This document shows positions 63,079 to 64,000 of a stretch of DNA of 64,000 bases, piece by piece. The stretch is taken from positions 134,501 to 198,500 of the forward strand of contig CM069765.1 of NCBI GenBank assembly GCA_036169595.1. The letters are read 5' to 3'. The notes under the pieces are model-generated. The model was not told the DNA's origin. It did not search any database and saw only the letters and a program-made list of their open reading frames with translations. How positions within the stretch are numbered: position 1 is the first letter of the stretch; every line of letters begins with the position of its first letter. Position numbers and translations under genes: made by a program. The DNA comes from Dictyostelium firmibasis (Eukaryota; Evosea; Eumycetozoa; Dictyosteliales; Dictyosteliaceae).

Positions 63079-64000
63079 ATGAAATATACTTTTATTCTTT
63101 TATTTTTATTATTTTGTTCTATAAGTAAGTAAATAAATTAAAAATAGTTGTTTAACATAGAAATTAATTAATATTAATAATAAAAAAATTTTAAAATAAA
63201 AAAAAAAAAAAAAAGAAAGTAAATTTATTGAAACATCAATTATTGATATAACAATTTATGATCAAGATCCATATTATAATGATAATTTTGAAACAGAGGG
63301 ATTTGGTGAATTAACAAAAGGAATTGTTGAAAATTTAATAGATAAAAAATTAAGAATTCCAATATTATCAGATCTAAATCAATCTTCACCGGTTAATATT
63401 AAAGGAAAAATAATAAACCCATATTTATTTCAATATTTCTTTAGAAAATCACCAGTTTACCATAATAGTAATAATAATGATATTTTTGAAAAATCTGGTA
63501 AAAACTATGAAATTAATCAAAAATTAAAATTATATAAAAATAATGATACTGGATTAATTGAATTTGAAAGTAAAAAATTCTTTCCAATTGACACAGATTA
63601 TAATTTATCATTATCAATCAATAATTCATTGAAAAGAAGAGTTTATAAAGATGATGAGGGTACAATACATAATTATCATTTTTGTTTAAAATTTAATAAT
63701 AAATTATTCTACAATGGAAGTAATGAAGAATTTATGAAGTTTACAGGTGATGATGATGTTTACGTTTTCATTGATGACAAGTTAGTTATTGATTTAGGTG
63801 GTTTACATCAAAAAGAATCCTCAAATATTGTCTTTCTATCAAAATTAGGTTTAATTAAAAATAATTATTATAATTTCGATTTCTTTTATTGCGAAAGACA
63901 TACAACATTATCTTACTTTAAATTAGAAACAAATTTCGATTTTGGTTGTCCAATTAATGATTGTGTAAGTTTTTATTCATTTATTTAATATTATTAATAT
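63079..64000 (+). CDS. Fibro-slime/PA14 secreted protein, 3' end beyond window
   Basis: Exon 1 (63079-63128) encodes a signal peptide, MKYTFILLFLLFCSIS. Exon 2 (63220-63964) encodes the N-terminal PA14/fibro-slime region: ITIYDQDPYYNDNFETE, GIVENLIDKKLRIP, EFESKKFFPIDTD, HFCLKFNNKLFYNGSN, EFMKFTGDDDVYVFIDDKLV and IDLGGLHQ. This matches the prespore-cell-inducing-factor (Psi) family, whose members are secreted and carry PA14 folds. A donor GT follows TGT at 63965, so the gene goes on to the right and the in-frame stop in the intron is not the true end. Confidence 0.85.

Overview
This window is nuclear DNA of a social amoeba, almost certainly Dictyostelium discoideum. It is extremely A+T rich, introns are short with GT..AG ends and nearly pure A/T, intergenic DNA is built of A and T runs, and long AAT/ATT, CAA and CATCAA tracts encode poly-Asn, poly-Gln and His-Gln runs. 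The genes have close Dictyostelium-type relatives: WASP, csn4, conventional actin, a fibro-slime/PA14 protein of the prespore-inducing-factor type, and tRNA-targeting TRE retrotransposons.

Layout. 1-5.1 kb: the end of a PHP-like membrane protein, an FHA-PBZ-macro DNA-damage protein, and a mitochondrial Sel1-repeat protein. 5.9-7.1 kb: an aldo-keto reductase. 7.3-18.3 kb: a tRNA-Leu(AAG) gene with two near-identical, intact, head-to-tail TRE5-A-type LINEs placed about 45 bp upstream of it, on top of an older solo 3' end of the same family. 18.3-35 kb: a broken beta-helix gene, NAD-isocitrate dehydrogenase, a mitochondrial carrier, TXNDC9, SF3A2, a very large low-complexity protein, a SAM-domain protein, a PPR protein and an OGFr-domain protein. 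35-38 kb: two tandem O-methyltransferases. 38-47.1 kb: a transposon and tRNA cluster (two tRNA-Tyr, two tRNA-Thr, TRE fragments, broken genes) that also holds an actin gene. 47.8-64 kb: an E2 ubiquitin-conjugating enzyme, an F-box-like protein, a Prx-Q peroxiredoxin, CSN4, WASP, a glutathione S-transferase, a PAQR-type receptor and the start of a fibro-slime protein.

Most interesting. Upstream of the second tRNA-Tyr lies an array of four short repeats that have the build of a SINE: a tRNA-Thr-like head with A and B boxes, a conserved hairpin, an A/T body, a poly(A) tail, and a repeated flank (AAATTGAAGTAGATACC, variably shortened) at each junction. One copy carries the 3' end of TRE5-A as its tail, so a tRNA head is fused to a LINE tail. 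The tRNA-proximal edges of this array, of an isolated copy beside tRNA-Thr, and of the TRE5-A pair beside tRNA-Leu all fall about 45 bp upstream of the tRNA 5' end. I infer an undescribed non-autonomous element that borrows the TRE5 integration machinery. A second candidate is a macro domain in the FHA-PBZ protein whose motifs occur in circularly permuted order.

Exon boundaries were placed by hand from GT/AG, reading phase and family motifs; no search or alignment program was run.
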